Assembly: GCF_026151205.1 (NCBI RefSeq)
Contig: NC_087075.1
Coordinates: forward strand, 5,324,858-5,388,857
Reading direction: 5' to 3'
DNA: 64,000 nucleotides
Source of the DNA: Bolinopsis microptera
Lineage: Eukaryota; Ctenophora; Tentaculata; Lobata; Bolinopsidae
Shown: in pieces, positions 45,301-55,442 of the stretch
Position numbering within the stretch: the stretch's first letter is position 1
How the letters are laid out: the number at the start of each line of letters is the position of its first letter
Translations under genes and position numbers: made by a program
The notes under the pieces: model-generated
Told to the model about the DNA's origin: nothing
What the model saw: the letters and a program-made list of their open reading frames with translations, nothing else
Databases searched by the model: none

Positions 45301-48300
45301 GGTTCTACCCACTAACCACCACCCCTCTCCAGGTGGAGCTACCAGAAAGCAAGTCCCCAGTAAGGTTCTACCCACTAACCACCACCCCTCTCCAGGTGGA
45401 GCTACCAGAAAGCAAGTCCCCAGTAAGGTTCTACCCACTAACCACCACCCCTCTCCAGGTGGAGCTACCAGAAAGCAAGTCCCCAGTAAGGTTCTACCCA
45501 CTAACCACCACCCCTCTCCAGGTGGAGCTACCAGAAAGCAAGTCCCCAGTAAGGTTCTACCCACTAACCACCACCCCTCTCCAGGTGGAGCTACCAGAAA
45601 GCAAGTCCCCAGTAAGGTTCTACCCACTAACCACCACCCCTCTCCAGGTGGAGCTACCAGAAAGCAAGTCCCCAGTAAGGTTCTACCCACTAACCACCAC
45701 CCCTCTCCAGGTGGAGCTACCAGAAAGCAAGTCCCCAGTAAGGTTCTACCCACTAACCACCACCCCTCTCCAGGTGGAGCTACCAGAAAGCAAGTCCCCA
45801 GTAAGGTTCTACCCACTAACCACCACCCCTCTCCAGGTGGAGCTACCAGAAAGCAAGTCCCCAGTAAGGTTCTACCACTAACCACCACCCCTCTCCAGGT
45901 GGAGCTACCAGAAAGCAAGTCCCCAGTAAGGTTCTACCCACTAACCACCACCCCTCTCCAGGTGGAGCTACCAGAAAGCAAGTCCCCAGTAAGGTTCTAC
46001 CCACTAACCACCACCCCTCTCCAGGTGGAGCTACCAGAAAGCAAGTCCCAGTAAGGTTCTACCCACTAACCACCACCCCTCTCCAGGTGGAGCTACCAGA
46101 AAGCAAGTCCCCAGTAAGGTTCTACCCACTAACCACCACCCCTCTCCAGGTGTAGCTACCAGAAAGCAAGTCCCCAGTAAGGTTCTACCCACTAACCACC
46201 ACCCCTCTCCAGGTGGAGCTACCAGAAAGCAAGTCCCCAGTAAGGTTCTACCCACTAACCACCACCCCTCTCCAGGTGGAACTACCAGAAAGCAAGTCCC
46301 CAGTAAGGTTCTACCCACTAACCACCACCCCTCTCCAGGTGGAACTACCAGAAAGCAAGTCCCCAGTAAGGTTCTACCCACTAACCACCACCCCTCTCCA
46401 GGTGGAGCTACCAGAAAGCAAGTCCCCAGTAAGGTTCTACCCACTAACCACCACCCCTCTCCAGGTGGAACTACCAGAAAGCAAGTCCCCAGTAAGGTTC
46501 TACCCACTAACCACCACCCCTCTCCAGGTGGAGCTACCAGAAAGCAAGTCCCCAGTAAGGTTCTACCCACTAACCACCACCCCTCTCCAGGTGGAGCTAC
46601 CAGAAAGCAAGTCCCCAGTAAGGTTCTACCCACTAACCACCACCCCTCTCCAGGTGGAGCTACCAGAAAGCAAGTCCCCAGTAAGGTTCTACCCACTAAC
46701 CACCACCCCTCTCCAGGTGGAACTACCAGAAAGCAAGTCCCCAGTAAGGTTCTACCCACTAACCACCACCCCTCTCCAGGTGGAGCTACCAGAAAGCAAG
46801 TCCCCAGTAAGGTTCTACCCACTAACCACCACCCCTCTCCAGGTGGAGCTACCAGAAAGCAAGTCCCCAGTAAGGTTCTACCCACTAACCACCACCCCTC
46901 TCCAGGTGGAGCTACCAGAAAGCAAGTCCCCAGTAAGGTTCTACCCACTAACCACCACCCCTCTCCAGGTGGAGCTACCAGAAAGCAAGTCCCCAGTAAG
47001 GTTCTACCCACTAACCACCACCCCTCTCCAGGTGGAGCTACCAGAAAGCAAGTCCCCAGTAAGGTTCTACCCACTAACCACCACCCCTCTCCAGGTGGAG
47101 CTACCAGAAAGCAAGTCCCCAGTAAGGTTCTACCCACTAACCACCACCCCTCTCCAGGTGGAGCTACCAGAAAGCAAGTCCCCAGTAAGGTTCTACCCAC
47201 TAACCACCACCCCTCTCCAGGTGGAGCTACCAGAAAGCAAGTCCCCAGTAAGGTTCTACCCACTAACCACCACCCCTCTCCAGGTGGAACTACCAGAAAG
47301 CAAGTCCCCAGTAAGGTTCTACCCACTAACCACCACCCCTCTCCAGGTGGAGCTACCAGAAAGCAAGTCCCCAGTAAGGTTCTACCCACTAACCACCACC
47401 CCTCTCCAGGTGGAACTACCAGAAAGCAAGTCCCCAGTAAGGTTCTACCCACTAACCACCACCCCTCTCCAGGTGGAGCTACCAGAAAGCAAGTCCCCAG
47501 TAAGGTTCTACCCACTAACCACCACCCCTCTCCAGGTGGAGCTACCAGAAAGCAAGTCCCCAGTAAGGTTCTACCCACTAACCACCACCCCTCTCCAGGT
47601 GGAGCTACCAGAAAGCAAGTCCCCAGTAAGGTTCTACCTACTAACCACCACCCCTCTCCAGGTGGAGCTACCAGAAAGCAAGTCCCCAGTAAGGTTCTAC
47701 CCACTCCTCACTGCCCGGAACTTGGCACTACAAGATACCGGACCTGGGTCACTGAGTCAGGCGGAACAGAGTGAGCTGACAGTCGCGGAGAGAAGGAAGT
47801 TGGAGACTCTACTGAACCACTCATTTGGGACTTATCAGGTTTGTAACTACAAGACATCACATGTTCACAACTACAGACAAGAGCCCGTCTTTTGTGTGCA
47901 AAAGCTTTCATGCTCGCCTATTTCTTGACCCTTTAGTTTTCTGTCTCTATCCAATTAGCAGTCAAGGAAAAAAGTCATGCACCAAATGGGCAATTGTTAT
48001 TAATTTGTTAATTCTGTAAAATGTGCTAAGAATATTAAATTTCTTGTTTCACCGAAATTTTTTATTTCATTGGAATGTTCTATTGTAACCAGTCACTCTT
48101 ATTTATATTAACATGATTAAATGATAGCCAAATATACAATGAAAATGTACAAGAAAAAGTCTTACTATTCAAAAAATCATCATTTGTACATAATTCTACA
48201 TGCATCAGTTGACAAAATCATCGTTTAATCGATTCTTATCTATTCTTTGCAAAAAATAAATAAATAGCCATAATGGATAGCCTGAAAAATGAAATATAAA

Positions 48301-51300
48301 AACTTGAAAATTACAACTTAAATTTTAAAAAGACAACAGATATAAAATCCCAAAAAATAGGGCGGAACAGGTTAAAAAAACAGAAAGTCCATGCAACAAA
48401 ATATACAGCAAGCCACTATGAGCTCTACATCAAGCTGATAAAATCGACGATAAAATATACATTGCAGTTGGTTATTCACTCACTCACACTGCATCATTAT
48501 TAATCATAAACCACACCGTCCACCAATCACCAATCACCAATGGTCATAACCGGTTGGCGACTGATGAGGAGTATGATAAATTATTAACAATTCTGAGGTT
48601 CTCAGCTGTTCAAGTTTTAAGCAGTACAGCCATTTTGAAATAAGAGGAAGGGAAGCTTATTAATGAGGCACTGAGGTTACTACTTAGTACCTCAATAGCT
48701 ACTTCATTAATAACTTAAAGTGCAATTTAAGTACCAACAGCGTTGCTTCAGCTAATATTCTCATTTAAACAAAGCCTACATTAAATTCTCTACTAATGAC
48801 ATAATTTCCTTGGAACCTTTATTCATAATAGTGATGGTTGTTTTAAAATACTGTTTTGCTTAACTTTAAAGAATATTAGCTTTATATATAGAACAGTTTC
48901 CGAATGCCAAAACTTAAAATAAAACTTACAGCATATTTTTTTAAACTACAGCTTCGTCTCGAACATAAACCCTAACTGGGACGTCAAGTTTGCTTGGCTT
49001 TCTTTGCTTTCCTCTTGATCAGCATCACCACCCTTTATATCCTGAACCTCAGCTTTTTTTGGTTCTTGGAGCTGATCGGCATCTTCACTGTTTTTCTCTT
49101 GACCCTCAAGTCCGTTTTCTTCTTGCCCAATGTTTTCTTCTTTGCCAGTGTTTTCATTGTTGCCCTTATCGTACTCATCATAGTCATCAGTATCTTGACT
49201 GTTTTCCTCTTGAACTTCTTCGGTTTTTTCACTGATTTTCTCTTGAGCTTCTTCTTGAATTTTACCATTTCCTTGCACCCTTATCACATCTTCGTTTTCA
49301 TTACCATACTCAGCGTCCTTAAGATCTATTTTTATCTCATTATTTTTCTCTTGAACCTGATCTCCCTCTTCCGTCGATGTTGCCTTTTCAATTATCTTCG
49401 GACCGTTTTCAACATCTTCATAGATGACACCTTCATCTTCTTTTGGGTCAGTTGTGTAATTTTGAGCAGTAGTTGTGTAACAGTTTGACACAGCAGAAGA
49501 AGCCTGAGTAACACTTGCTTTACCTCCCTTCTTTTGCTCCACACCTAACAAAGCAAGGGTGTGACCCCAGACATCTTCTTGCAAAAGTGCCATGCCAATA
49601 AACAACAGAGGTCCCTGGAGGCCAGTCATCACAATAAAGAGATATTGCATGACCACAGCTCCCGGACCAACTGCCAGAGCTATTACAACCCACGGACACC
49701 CAACTGATACAGCTACCAACGCCATAGCCTTTGCAGTCTTCGCCAACTTTGGATCACCACCACCAGAGGTTGATGATTTCCAGATGACCCTGGCTATCAT
49801 TACAAAAGACACGCAGTTAAAGAGAAGGATACTGTATGCTGGCACCATAAACCCCAGAAACCTCCACGGATCTTCAACCCAGCAGTTAGTCCCGTTCTTT
49901 CTAGCTGCTCCGATGTAAGGTACAGAGTAGTCATCCCCGTTCATTGAAAGTGAGGTTAAGAAGGCTGCCAATGGGAATACTAGGGGAAACAACCAACTTA
50001 GTGCTGTGCACTTGTGAATAAAAAACTTGTCTTTCTTTCCGTAGCTCTTCAATGCCATCACTATCTTCCCGAAGAAGGTCCAGGCAGTGCAACCCATCCA
50101 ACAAAGTGCTGACAATAAGAAGTATTGTGTGATGATGACCCCTACAACACATCCCGTGTTCAGTGACAGAAGAGGGTTTCCAGCCTCGTCCACACTGATT
50201 TTAGTGGAAGCAGAGAGACATGTAAATGATACGTTACCTAGAATTAGAGCTAGGATGAGATTCAGCTGGATCAGTACTACTTGTTTGCTTCGGAGCTTCT
50301 TGAACGGGGCTATCAGACAGAAAGTTAGAACCAGGAAGATTATGTTTATCCCAAACATGACATAGCTAATAACATCCTGGGTTGGGTCTGTTACTTTAGT
50401 CGGGCTGAGCAGGACTGCAAAGCTAGTGGTGTGGGTGCAGGTGCAGGTGCAGGTTTTGTCTTGTTGGAGAGTTGTTGTGCAGCCGTCAGTTAGCCACTCG
50501 TTAGTTGAGATGTTCAGGTAGCCACACTCTCTCTTGGTGGTGTATCCGGGGAGATTGGGGACTTCTTTTTCCTGGAAAATCAAAGAGAAGTCCAGGTCGT
50601 TTCTTTCTATTTCGCTGTTCGTGTTCATGAAGTTGAGCGACACTATAGAGGAACCTACGGTTGTGTTAGGAGTCTTGGGTATTGGCAGGATACTTTTGTA
50701 GGATTCGTCCATGACTGCAAGCTTGGTGGTTTTCCCTTTTTGGTTTCCTAACTTGAGTGTGATGGGGGGAGCGGTGTTTGGGACTTTGATGGACAGTTCT
50801 TCTTCTGATGAAGTGAGAGATTGCATAACAATCGAGTTGGTATTGATAGTCATGTCATCTTTTAAAGACTTTGACATTGTCTCCAAAATGTCTATAATCT
50901 CCGATTTCTTTTCATCAGCTAAAAAATCAGGTTCACCTTTTTTCAAGATTTCCATAGATTTTGCCATGCTCAAACTGAGATCCTCTACCTCTTCAGATGA
51001 GTAGTCTTTAATGTAGTTTTTGCACGCTGAAAGAAGGTCGACTATGTTACCAACATCACTGGGAGACGGGATCACTTCATCACCAATTTCAGCTATTGAG
51101 CCCATAGCTTTCCCCAACTCTTTTTTATTTTCTTCAAACGATAGTTCGGCAATTTCTTTTGCATCTTGAGTGTACTTTGATAGAGGGGTACTACAACTTT
51201 CTGTGTTGGTGTACGAGTCCCATTCACCTGAAGCCTCGCACATCTTGTACATTTTCTGACTTTCATTCTCTGTGCCCGAACAGCTTACTATACCAGTGCT

Positions 51301-54300
51301 TCCTGCTGAAGTTTCAGGAAACTCTATTTCTTCTCCTCCATTCAACCATGATATCTTAACTTTGATAGCACCACACTTTGCACCTGCCTGTATATCACAC
51401 TGGGTTCTATCTGGGGTAACTGTTCCTGCACAAGACATGCACCGAGTTTGTTGAAAGTAAGGTTGGTATTCAGATGCATCACAAGGTTTGCAGTTGGGTC
51501 CCAATCCCCCGTTCTGCGAGAACCAGCCTGGATTGCAGGGAGCTGAAATTGTGTGTTTATTTTTATACTCATACTATATTATTTATAATGCTTACTACAC
51601 TCTTTAAAAATTCACAGGCTAACTCGGGACGTCAAGCTTTAACTCTATCCCACAGGGGGATTTCGTAACCGAGAAGAATATAGTATTTTGAATGAGTTCT
51701 CTCAAATAAAGGACCACTTTAAATGCTTGTAATATGATTTGTTATTGAGAGGAACAAATACTGTATAATGCATGATAAAACTTACCTGTGCATTCTGTTC
51801 TTTCCTCGTTAGAAACCGTTCCATCAGCACAGACTTTACAGCTGCTTTCTCCTGACTGTCCTGTCTGATCATTGTACTTCCCTGCAGGACACAGCTCACA
51901 ACTTGTCATACTAACTTCGTACTGACCCTGTAACAGCAGATAAATAACACACACTAATAATAATAATATTTAAACTCAAGAAAAAACACATTGAGTAAGT
52001 GAGCGGTAACAAGATGAACGGAAATTTTAAAAATAAAATAAGAAACTAACCACGGGGCATTCTGTGCAAACAGACGCTCCAGCAGCAGACATCCATCCAG
52101 AATCACATGGAATACAGTCGTTGTCAGATATCCCTCGTCTCTCACCAGCAGGGCAGTCTTCACAAGTATTACCAGTACTATCTCGTATCTTGCCCTGGTA
52201 TTTAGCTTATAATTAGCAAGGCCAAACACAATAACAGTTAATTAGTTTACAGTTGAAATAAGAAAATTACAGTTCGAGATATTATTATTCCACTTACCAC
52301 ATCACACATCAGACATTCTATTTTGTCCGTGGTGTACTCCTTCATATGAGTGCAGCTGTGACAGTAGTCCGAACTCTCTGCTGTGTTACGGGTTCCGTCC
52401 GGGCAATCTCTACATTCAACTTTGGTGCATGTTGAGGGATCAGTTACAGCGACAGCAGTGGCAGACGCTCGTTCAGGGTTAGCAGGATAGTTGCAGTCCG
52501 CATCAACGCCTTCTGCATAATATTCCTGTCCCTGAAAGAAAGAACAGGTTTCAATATACAATAAGATAAGTAAAAAGCTAGGAGTCCTCCATCTCTGAGA
52601 AACCGAAATATTAATTGTCATTATCAGAAACTTCTCTGAACACAATAGCAGTCTTGCAAAAAGGATCTACAGTGAAATAAACAACTAAAACCCAAATTAA
52701 GTATATCATTCGGGGTCGTTCACATAATATTACGCAATCACTTTTTGAACAATTTTTAACCCCCCCCCCCCCCCTCCGTTATCAGTTTTACACATAGTTA
52801 TTGTATCAAAATTACACTAGCGTAATCATTTGGAAACCTCCCCCCTCCCCTCGGCTGATTACGTAATATGTGAGCAACCCCTGAACCCCTTATCACCACT
52901 CTTAAAGTACTCACAGCTGGACACTTAACGCAAGTTCCTTTGTCAGCGAGGATAACTGTCGGAGCAGCACACGACTGACACTCGTTCATCTTCTTGTGGT
53001 ATATTGTCCTCGTGTAGAAGATCTTCTTCTCTTTGTTGTCACACTGGGTGCAAGCTTTAGCTTGTTCTGGGTCTGAAGTGAAGTCTGTTCGTGCGTCGTG
53101 TGAACCTGAGATGAGAGGGACATATTTTCTTTAGTGCTCTTGACATTGAGGTTCAGATCAGATCACAAATCGTTTGAAGATCCCTATTATAACTTAATTA
53201 CACTACAGTGTACTTTCTACTGATTCAATTGAATAAACAATAAATATTTTGCATTAAAGCCAGAGTAGAAATTGTTAATAAAAGAAGATTGTGGGCTGTA
53301 CATACCATCATCACAAACTTTACAGCCATCTCTTGCCGTGTCACTGTGGGTACCAGTGTCTGTGTTGTAGTATCCCAAACCGCAGGGATAGGTTGCTGAA
53401 ATTAATTAATTAATTAATTAATCAATTAATTGATTACTTTGTTAGCATATTATTCTAGAGGTGTTATTCTGGTTTATCTCATGAGTAAAACAGTTGTAAT
53501 ACTAGATATTAGAGATAAGTACTAAGTAGATACAAATGTGTTATTATGTTCTTCATAGTCATTTGAGACCTTGGCTGACCCAACTTACCCCAAGTTTTTC
53601 CGACCACGACAACTTCAGCAAGCCCTCCTGACCCAGATTGGCGATCCCACATGATGATGACTTCTGTTGCAGCAAGTCTTTCCTGGCAGACGAACTCGTA
53701 ACTATCCGTACCTTCACTAGAATTGTTACCGGCTGTACATGGGACCTCTTCAGTCAGGTTATTGTACTGGGCATCTGATTTTTGGGCACTTGTGTCTTTT
53801 ACGTACACCTGAAATATGAGCTTGTCAGCAACATTGTCTACAAAAAGACGATGTTATCATTTTTAAGTTGAATTAAATTTCTCTGGAAATGATATTTGTA
53901 AAAGCATCTTCAAATCTCCTATAGTTTCTGTAATGTGTTACACACAATATGATTACTATTGTTATTACCTTCCACCCTGCAATGGAGATGTCAGTGCTTG
54001 TTGCAGAGAGGATAACTTTGTAGATCCCTTGCCTTTGCCACCATTTAAAAGTGAACGGTGCGTCATCACTGCTCACTGTCCTTTCCAAGTTCATATCTTT
54101 TAATATACCGTCGTTGCCATTAATGATTTCGGCAGTTGTTCCAGAGAGATTCTCGAATCCGTTCAAGTCTGGTTGGGGTTTTTAATACTTCAATAGCGAG
54201 AAAATAATATTAGTTCAGATAAAATCGCAAATGAAGCTTCATAATCAATCAGTCAAACGTGCTGATTCCTCGGGCTATTTAATTAACATTGCTCTTGAGG

Positions 54301-55442
54301 GTAGTTTTTATTTTGCCCCCATTTGTATTGGTGATACCGCTAGAAATTATGAATCCTGTAAGGACTTAATGCATCAAACTGTATATTCAACAACACCCAG
54401 CTAAGGTATTAATAGCCACTGACAGTAGTTCTCCAGTTTCCTCTGAACGTTTCACTTTCAGCTTGTTATATTGTTGAGACTACATCGTCTCAACAATATA
54501 GACAACTCACCACATTCAAACCCCTGTTCATTGTAAAATCTACAACTTCCACGAGCGCAATTGTGTAAAATAAATAGTAGGATTCAAATTAGAGGGCTGG
54601 ATGTTAAAATAGGGAGCTAAGGTTGAAACGGCAAAACGCGGCTACGGCTGTGATGTACCTGACAGTACATGAAAAAGCACATCTTGGCAATGCGCCAATA
54701 AATTATAACAATAACCCCCCTCCCCCCCCCCCCCCCCCACCCAGATGATATCTTGGCAATGCGCCAATAAATCATACAATAACACCCCCCAGATGACGGA
54801 GGAAGATAACAACTTCCTGTGGAAGAACCGAGTCCACTGCAGATCCTACCCTCACTCCCTCCCCAAGCTCGTGTTGTCCACCAGTATGGACTCTTTGGAG
54901 AAGTCCACCCAGCTCTATACTCTGCTATTAGATTGGCCTCCTATCAGTGTGGTTACTGCGCTGCAGTGTTTTCTGCATGAGATAAATGACCCTCATATTA
55001 GGGAGGTAGGTTGTGATTTTAGGAGAAATTTAAATTTTGTTTGTATTAATTAATTGTTTAATTAATTAATAAATATTGACATTCTTTGTATACCCTGTTA
55101 GAAACAGCCGAACCAGACATTTTTTGCCGAACGCGAACAAACCGAACCGAACTTTCAGTTTAAAACAAAAATGTGTTTCCTAATACATTGCTTGGTGTTT
55201 TGGCTCAATCATAAAGACTGGATCCCATATTGCAAAGTACAGCAAAATATCACGACTATAGTAATAGTATTAGAACATAATATTACTATTAACATTTGAA
55301 ATTTTGATGATATTTTATTATCCTTTCAGTTTGCAGTGTACTCACTCGACACACTGCTACCGGACGATATGGTCTGCCTATACCTGTTACAGTTAGTAGA
55401 GTGTATCAAATACGACCTGTACTTGGACTGTGCACTTACACG
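30329..55442 (+). CDS. Class IA PI3-kinase catalytic subunit (p110), 5' two-thirds
   Basis: Fifteen exons give 685 codons and run off the window before the kinase domain: 30329-30481, 30804-30870, 31842-31960, 32214-32339, 32742-32934, 33058-33147 (both ends uncertain), 33190-33332, 33482-33644, 39536-39630, 42353-42486, 42651-42817, 44792-44895, 47662-47838, 54793-55005 and 55330-55442. The order is p85-binding (ADVDVLLPIPKGIMISV-like), Ras-binding (YLLKISGCEDYLFEDKLIL, YIQDCIRDNRIPDLIL), C2 (VRVYVALYSGK, WNETLTFKINISDLPR, LYWINLTVFDFKGTLRQG) and helical/PIK (DNNFLWKNRVHCRSYPHSLP, LLLDWPPISV, QLVECIKYDLYLD). The adaptor-binding domain marks class IA; I cannot separate alpha, beta and delta. 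It phosphorylates PtdIns(4,5)P2 at the membrane downstream of receptor kinases and Ras. Its introns host antisense genes and a 63-bp array straddling the acceptor of exon 47662. Confidence 0.93.
30512..30531. repeat. PolyG tract (20 G) in PI3K intron 1
   Basis: A run of 20 G shortly after the first PI3K exon. No matching polyC tract or inverted repeat was found within the intron. Confidence 0.95.
30871..31841. other. PI3K intron 2
   Basis: About 1 kb of intron apart from the 10-bp repeat. Loosely repeated phrases (ATTCAGTCAAAA near 31543 and 31712) suggest a degenerate local duplication. No exon or gene is seen. Confidence 0.4.
31022..31090. repeat. 10-bp tandem repeat GTGAGGGAAA
   Basis: Six or so units of AAAGTGAGGG in PI3K intron 2, with donor-like GTGAG in each. 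Confidence 0.85.
32342..32418. repeat. 38-bp tandem duplication after PI3K exon 4
   Basis: A unit containing CTCCTTATATGGGCATCACG followed by TGTAGT occurs twice, starting a few bases after the donor at 32340. Confidence 0.85.
34256..35296 (-). pseudogene. Carbohydrate sulfotransferase (CHST8-14-like) with one in-frame TGA
   Basis: A single minus-strand frame of 347 codons is interrupted only by TGA at 35068-35066. The N terminus MMISLKFYKSVFILIALCFS is a type II Golgi signal-anchor. After the TGA come IPKTGCSHWKELF (5'-phosphosulfate-binding loop) and ALRNPWVRAVSAYRQKL (3'-phosphate-binding motif), the two PAPS-binding signatures of the Sulfotransfer_2 family. The frame then continues to a normal-looking C terminus. 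Length agrees with Golgi enzymes that sulfate GalNAc or chondroitin chains. It has no introns and lies antisense in the PI3K 33644-39536 intron, so it may be a retrocopy. Either it is a recently broken gene, a readthrough gene, a sequence error, or translation starts at MNIVFTGIPK (35026) without the anchor. Both halves look well conserved. Confidence 0.75.
35638..35659. repeat. PolyG tract (22 G)
   Basis: A 22-base G run between the sulfotransferase and mucin genes, inside the PI3K intron. No polyC partner was seen. Confidence 0.95.
36338..38480 (-). CDS. Single-pass transmembrane mucin-like protein
   Basis: Three minus-strand exons join in phase: 38480-38435 (signal peptide MYVLLLMFSAVVLCT), 38376-36892 and 36709-36338. 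The 58-bp first intron is inferred: splicing it turns the signal-peptide end directly into the repeat phrase TEHPPATSGG. The ectodomain has about 26 tandem copies of TEHPPATSGGNT (some with Q for P), rich in Thr/Ser/Pro and NTT sequons, then a Thr/Pro-rich region (TTPQPEITTPQP) and an acidic patch. The last exon gives a hydrophobic helix (LILALSQVFGALLLLLIFAL) and a cytoplasmic tail with an RDSERERDSESERD stretch. It would be a heavily O-glycosylated cell-surface protein. I recognise no named orthologue. It sits antisense inside a PI3K intron beside the sulfotransferase. Confidence 0.82.
37448..38376 (-). repeat. 36-bp coding minisatellite of the mucin
   Basis: About 26 units of 36 bp, nearly identical, with a recurrent GGTGG/GGTTG variant giving P or Q in TEHPPATSGGNT. 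The units leave several frames open on both strands; only the Thr/Pro/Ser frame is continuous with the signal peptide and transmembrane exons. Such homogeneous arrays are usually polymorphic in length. Confidence 0.95.
38481..39535. other. Mucin 5' flank within the PI3K intron
   Basis: No gene is seen. The minus-strand promoter of the mucin should lie just right of 38480. The plus-strand ORFs at 38614-38853 and 39307-39498 have no recognisable features. Confidence 0.4.
40082..40700 (-). mobile_element. Degenerate CR1/jockey-like LINE fragment
   Basis: Minus-strand frames, shifted against each other, read RLVYLSLMSLQRRRERFIIL, MWKILHGKTSNDLNV and then FAVQGPKLWNAIPYYLNV. This is the C-terminal region of a CR1/jockey-type reverse transcriptase, broken by frameshifts. 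It lies in the PI3K intron 39631-42352. Confidence 0.82.
40776..41102. mobile_element. PolyG/polyC-bounded element, second copy type
   Basis: Starts with 27 G and ends with 19 C. Just inside, CAACCATATTAAAGTATAT and ATATTAAAGTATATTAAAGTATATG form a loose inverted repeat. AAAT precedes the G run (with a following G) and follows the C run, a possible 4-bp target duplication. It has no ORF with family likeness and is about 330 bp. The body sequence is unrelated to the 24562-24951 insert, but the layout is the same. Confidence 0.75.
41690..41765. repeat. AT-rich tandem repeat (TGTACTATATATGTATAGTG)
   Basis: Three copies of a 24-28-bp unit containing GTACTATATATGTATAGTGT in the PI3K intron before exon 42353. 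Confidence 0.85.
42910..44315. mobile_element. 1.4-kb foldback element bounded by TTAA
   Basis: Two arms, 42910-43545 and 43682-44315 (about 635 bp each), are inverted copies differing at only a handful of positions (for example CTCCTCGAG versus CTCATCGAG, GCCATTTAA versus GCCAGTTAA and a small indel near 43410), separated by a 136-bp loop. Both ends read TTAA followed by GGGGAGATACACCAAAAC, so TTAA is the probable target duplication, as for piggyBac- or Kolobok-type elements. The mirrored ORFs at 43202-43459 (+) and 43775-44023 (-) resemble no known protein. It lies in the PI3K intron between exons 42651-42817 and 44792-44895 and would fold into a long hairpin when transcribed. Confidence 0.93.
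44998..47704 (+). repeat. 63-bp exon-edge minisatellite in the PI3K C2 region
   Basis: About 43 head-to-tail units of 63 bp. Each consists of an intron end (CACCACCCCTCTCCAG) followed by the first about 42 bp of the next PI3K exon (GTGGAGCTACCAGAAAGC...). The last unit runs straight into unique exon sequence at 47704 (LLTARNLALQ). Every unit thus has an acceptor and, 27 nt later, CCCCA-GTAAGG, a strong donor match in phase 0. Sixty-three is divisible by three, so the frame is open over long stretches (46213-47838). Two 1-bp deletions (about 45875 and 46049) and a TAG at about 46153 close the earlier part. Units differ mainly at one position (GGAG/GGAA). Confidence 0.97.
47839..48945. other. 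PI3K intron, 3' flank of the adhesion GPCR
   Basis: AT-rich DNA between PI3K exon 47662-47838 and the stop codon of the antisense GPCR. It should contain the GPCR 3' UTR. No further gene is seen. Confidence 0.45.

Noticed and set aside
44983-47928. Long minus- and plus-strand ORFs of 300-570 aa across the 63-bp array (LVGRTLLGTCFLVAPPGEG and others)
   Set aside because: They arise because the 63-bp unit lacks stops in several frames. Only the VELPESKSP frame connects to PI3K coding sequence.
48990-49488. Plus-strand hydrophobic ORFs (MAFFAFLLISITTLYILNLS and others)
   Set aside because: They are antisense to the Glu-rich GPCR tail; complements of GAA/GAG codons read as Phe/Leu.
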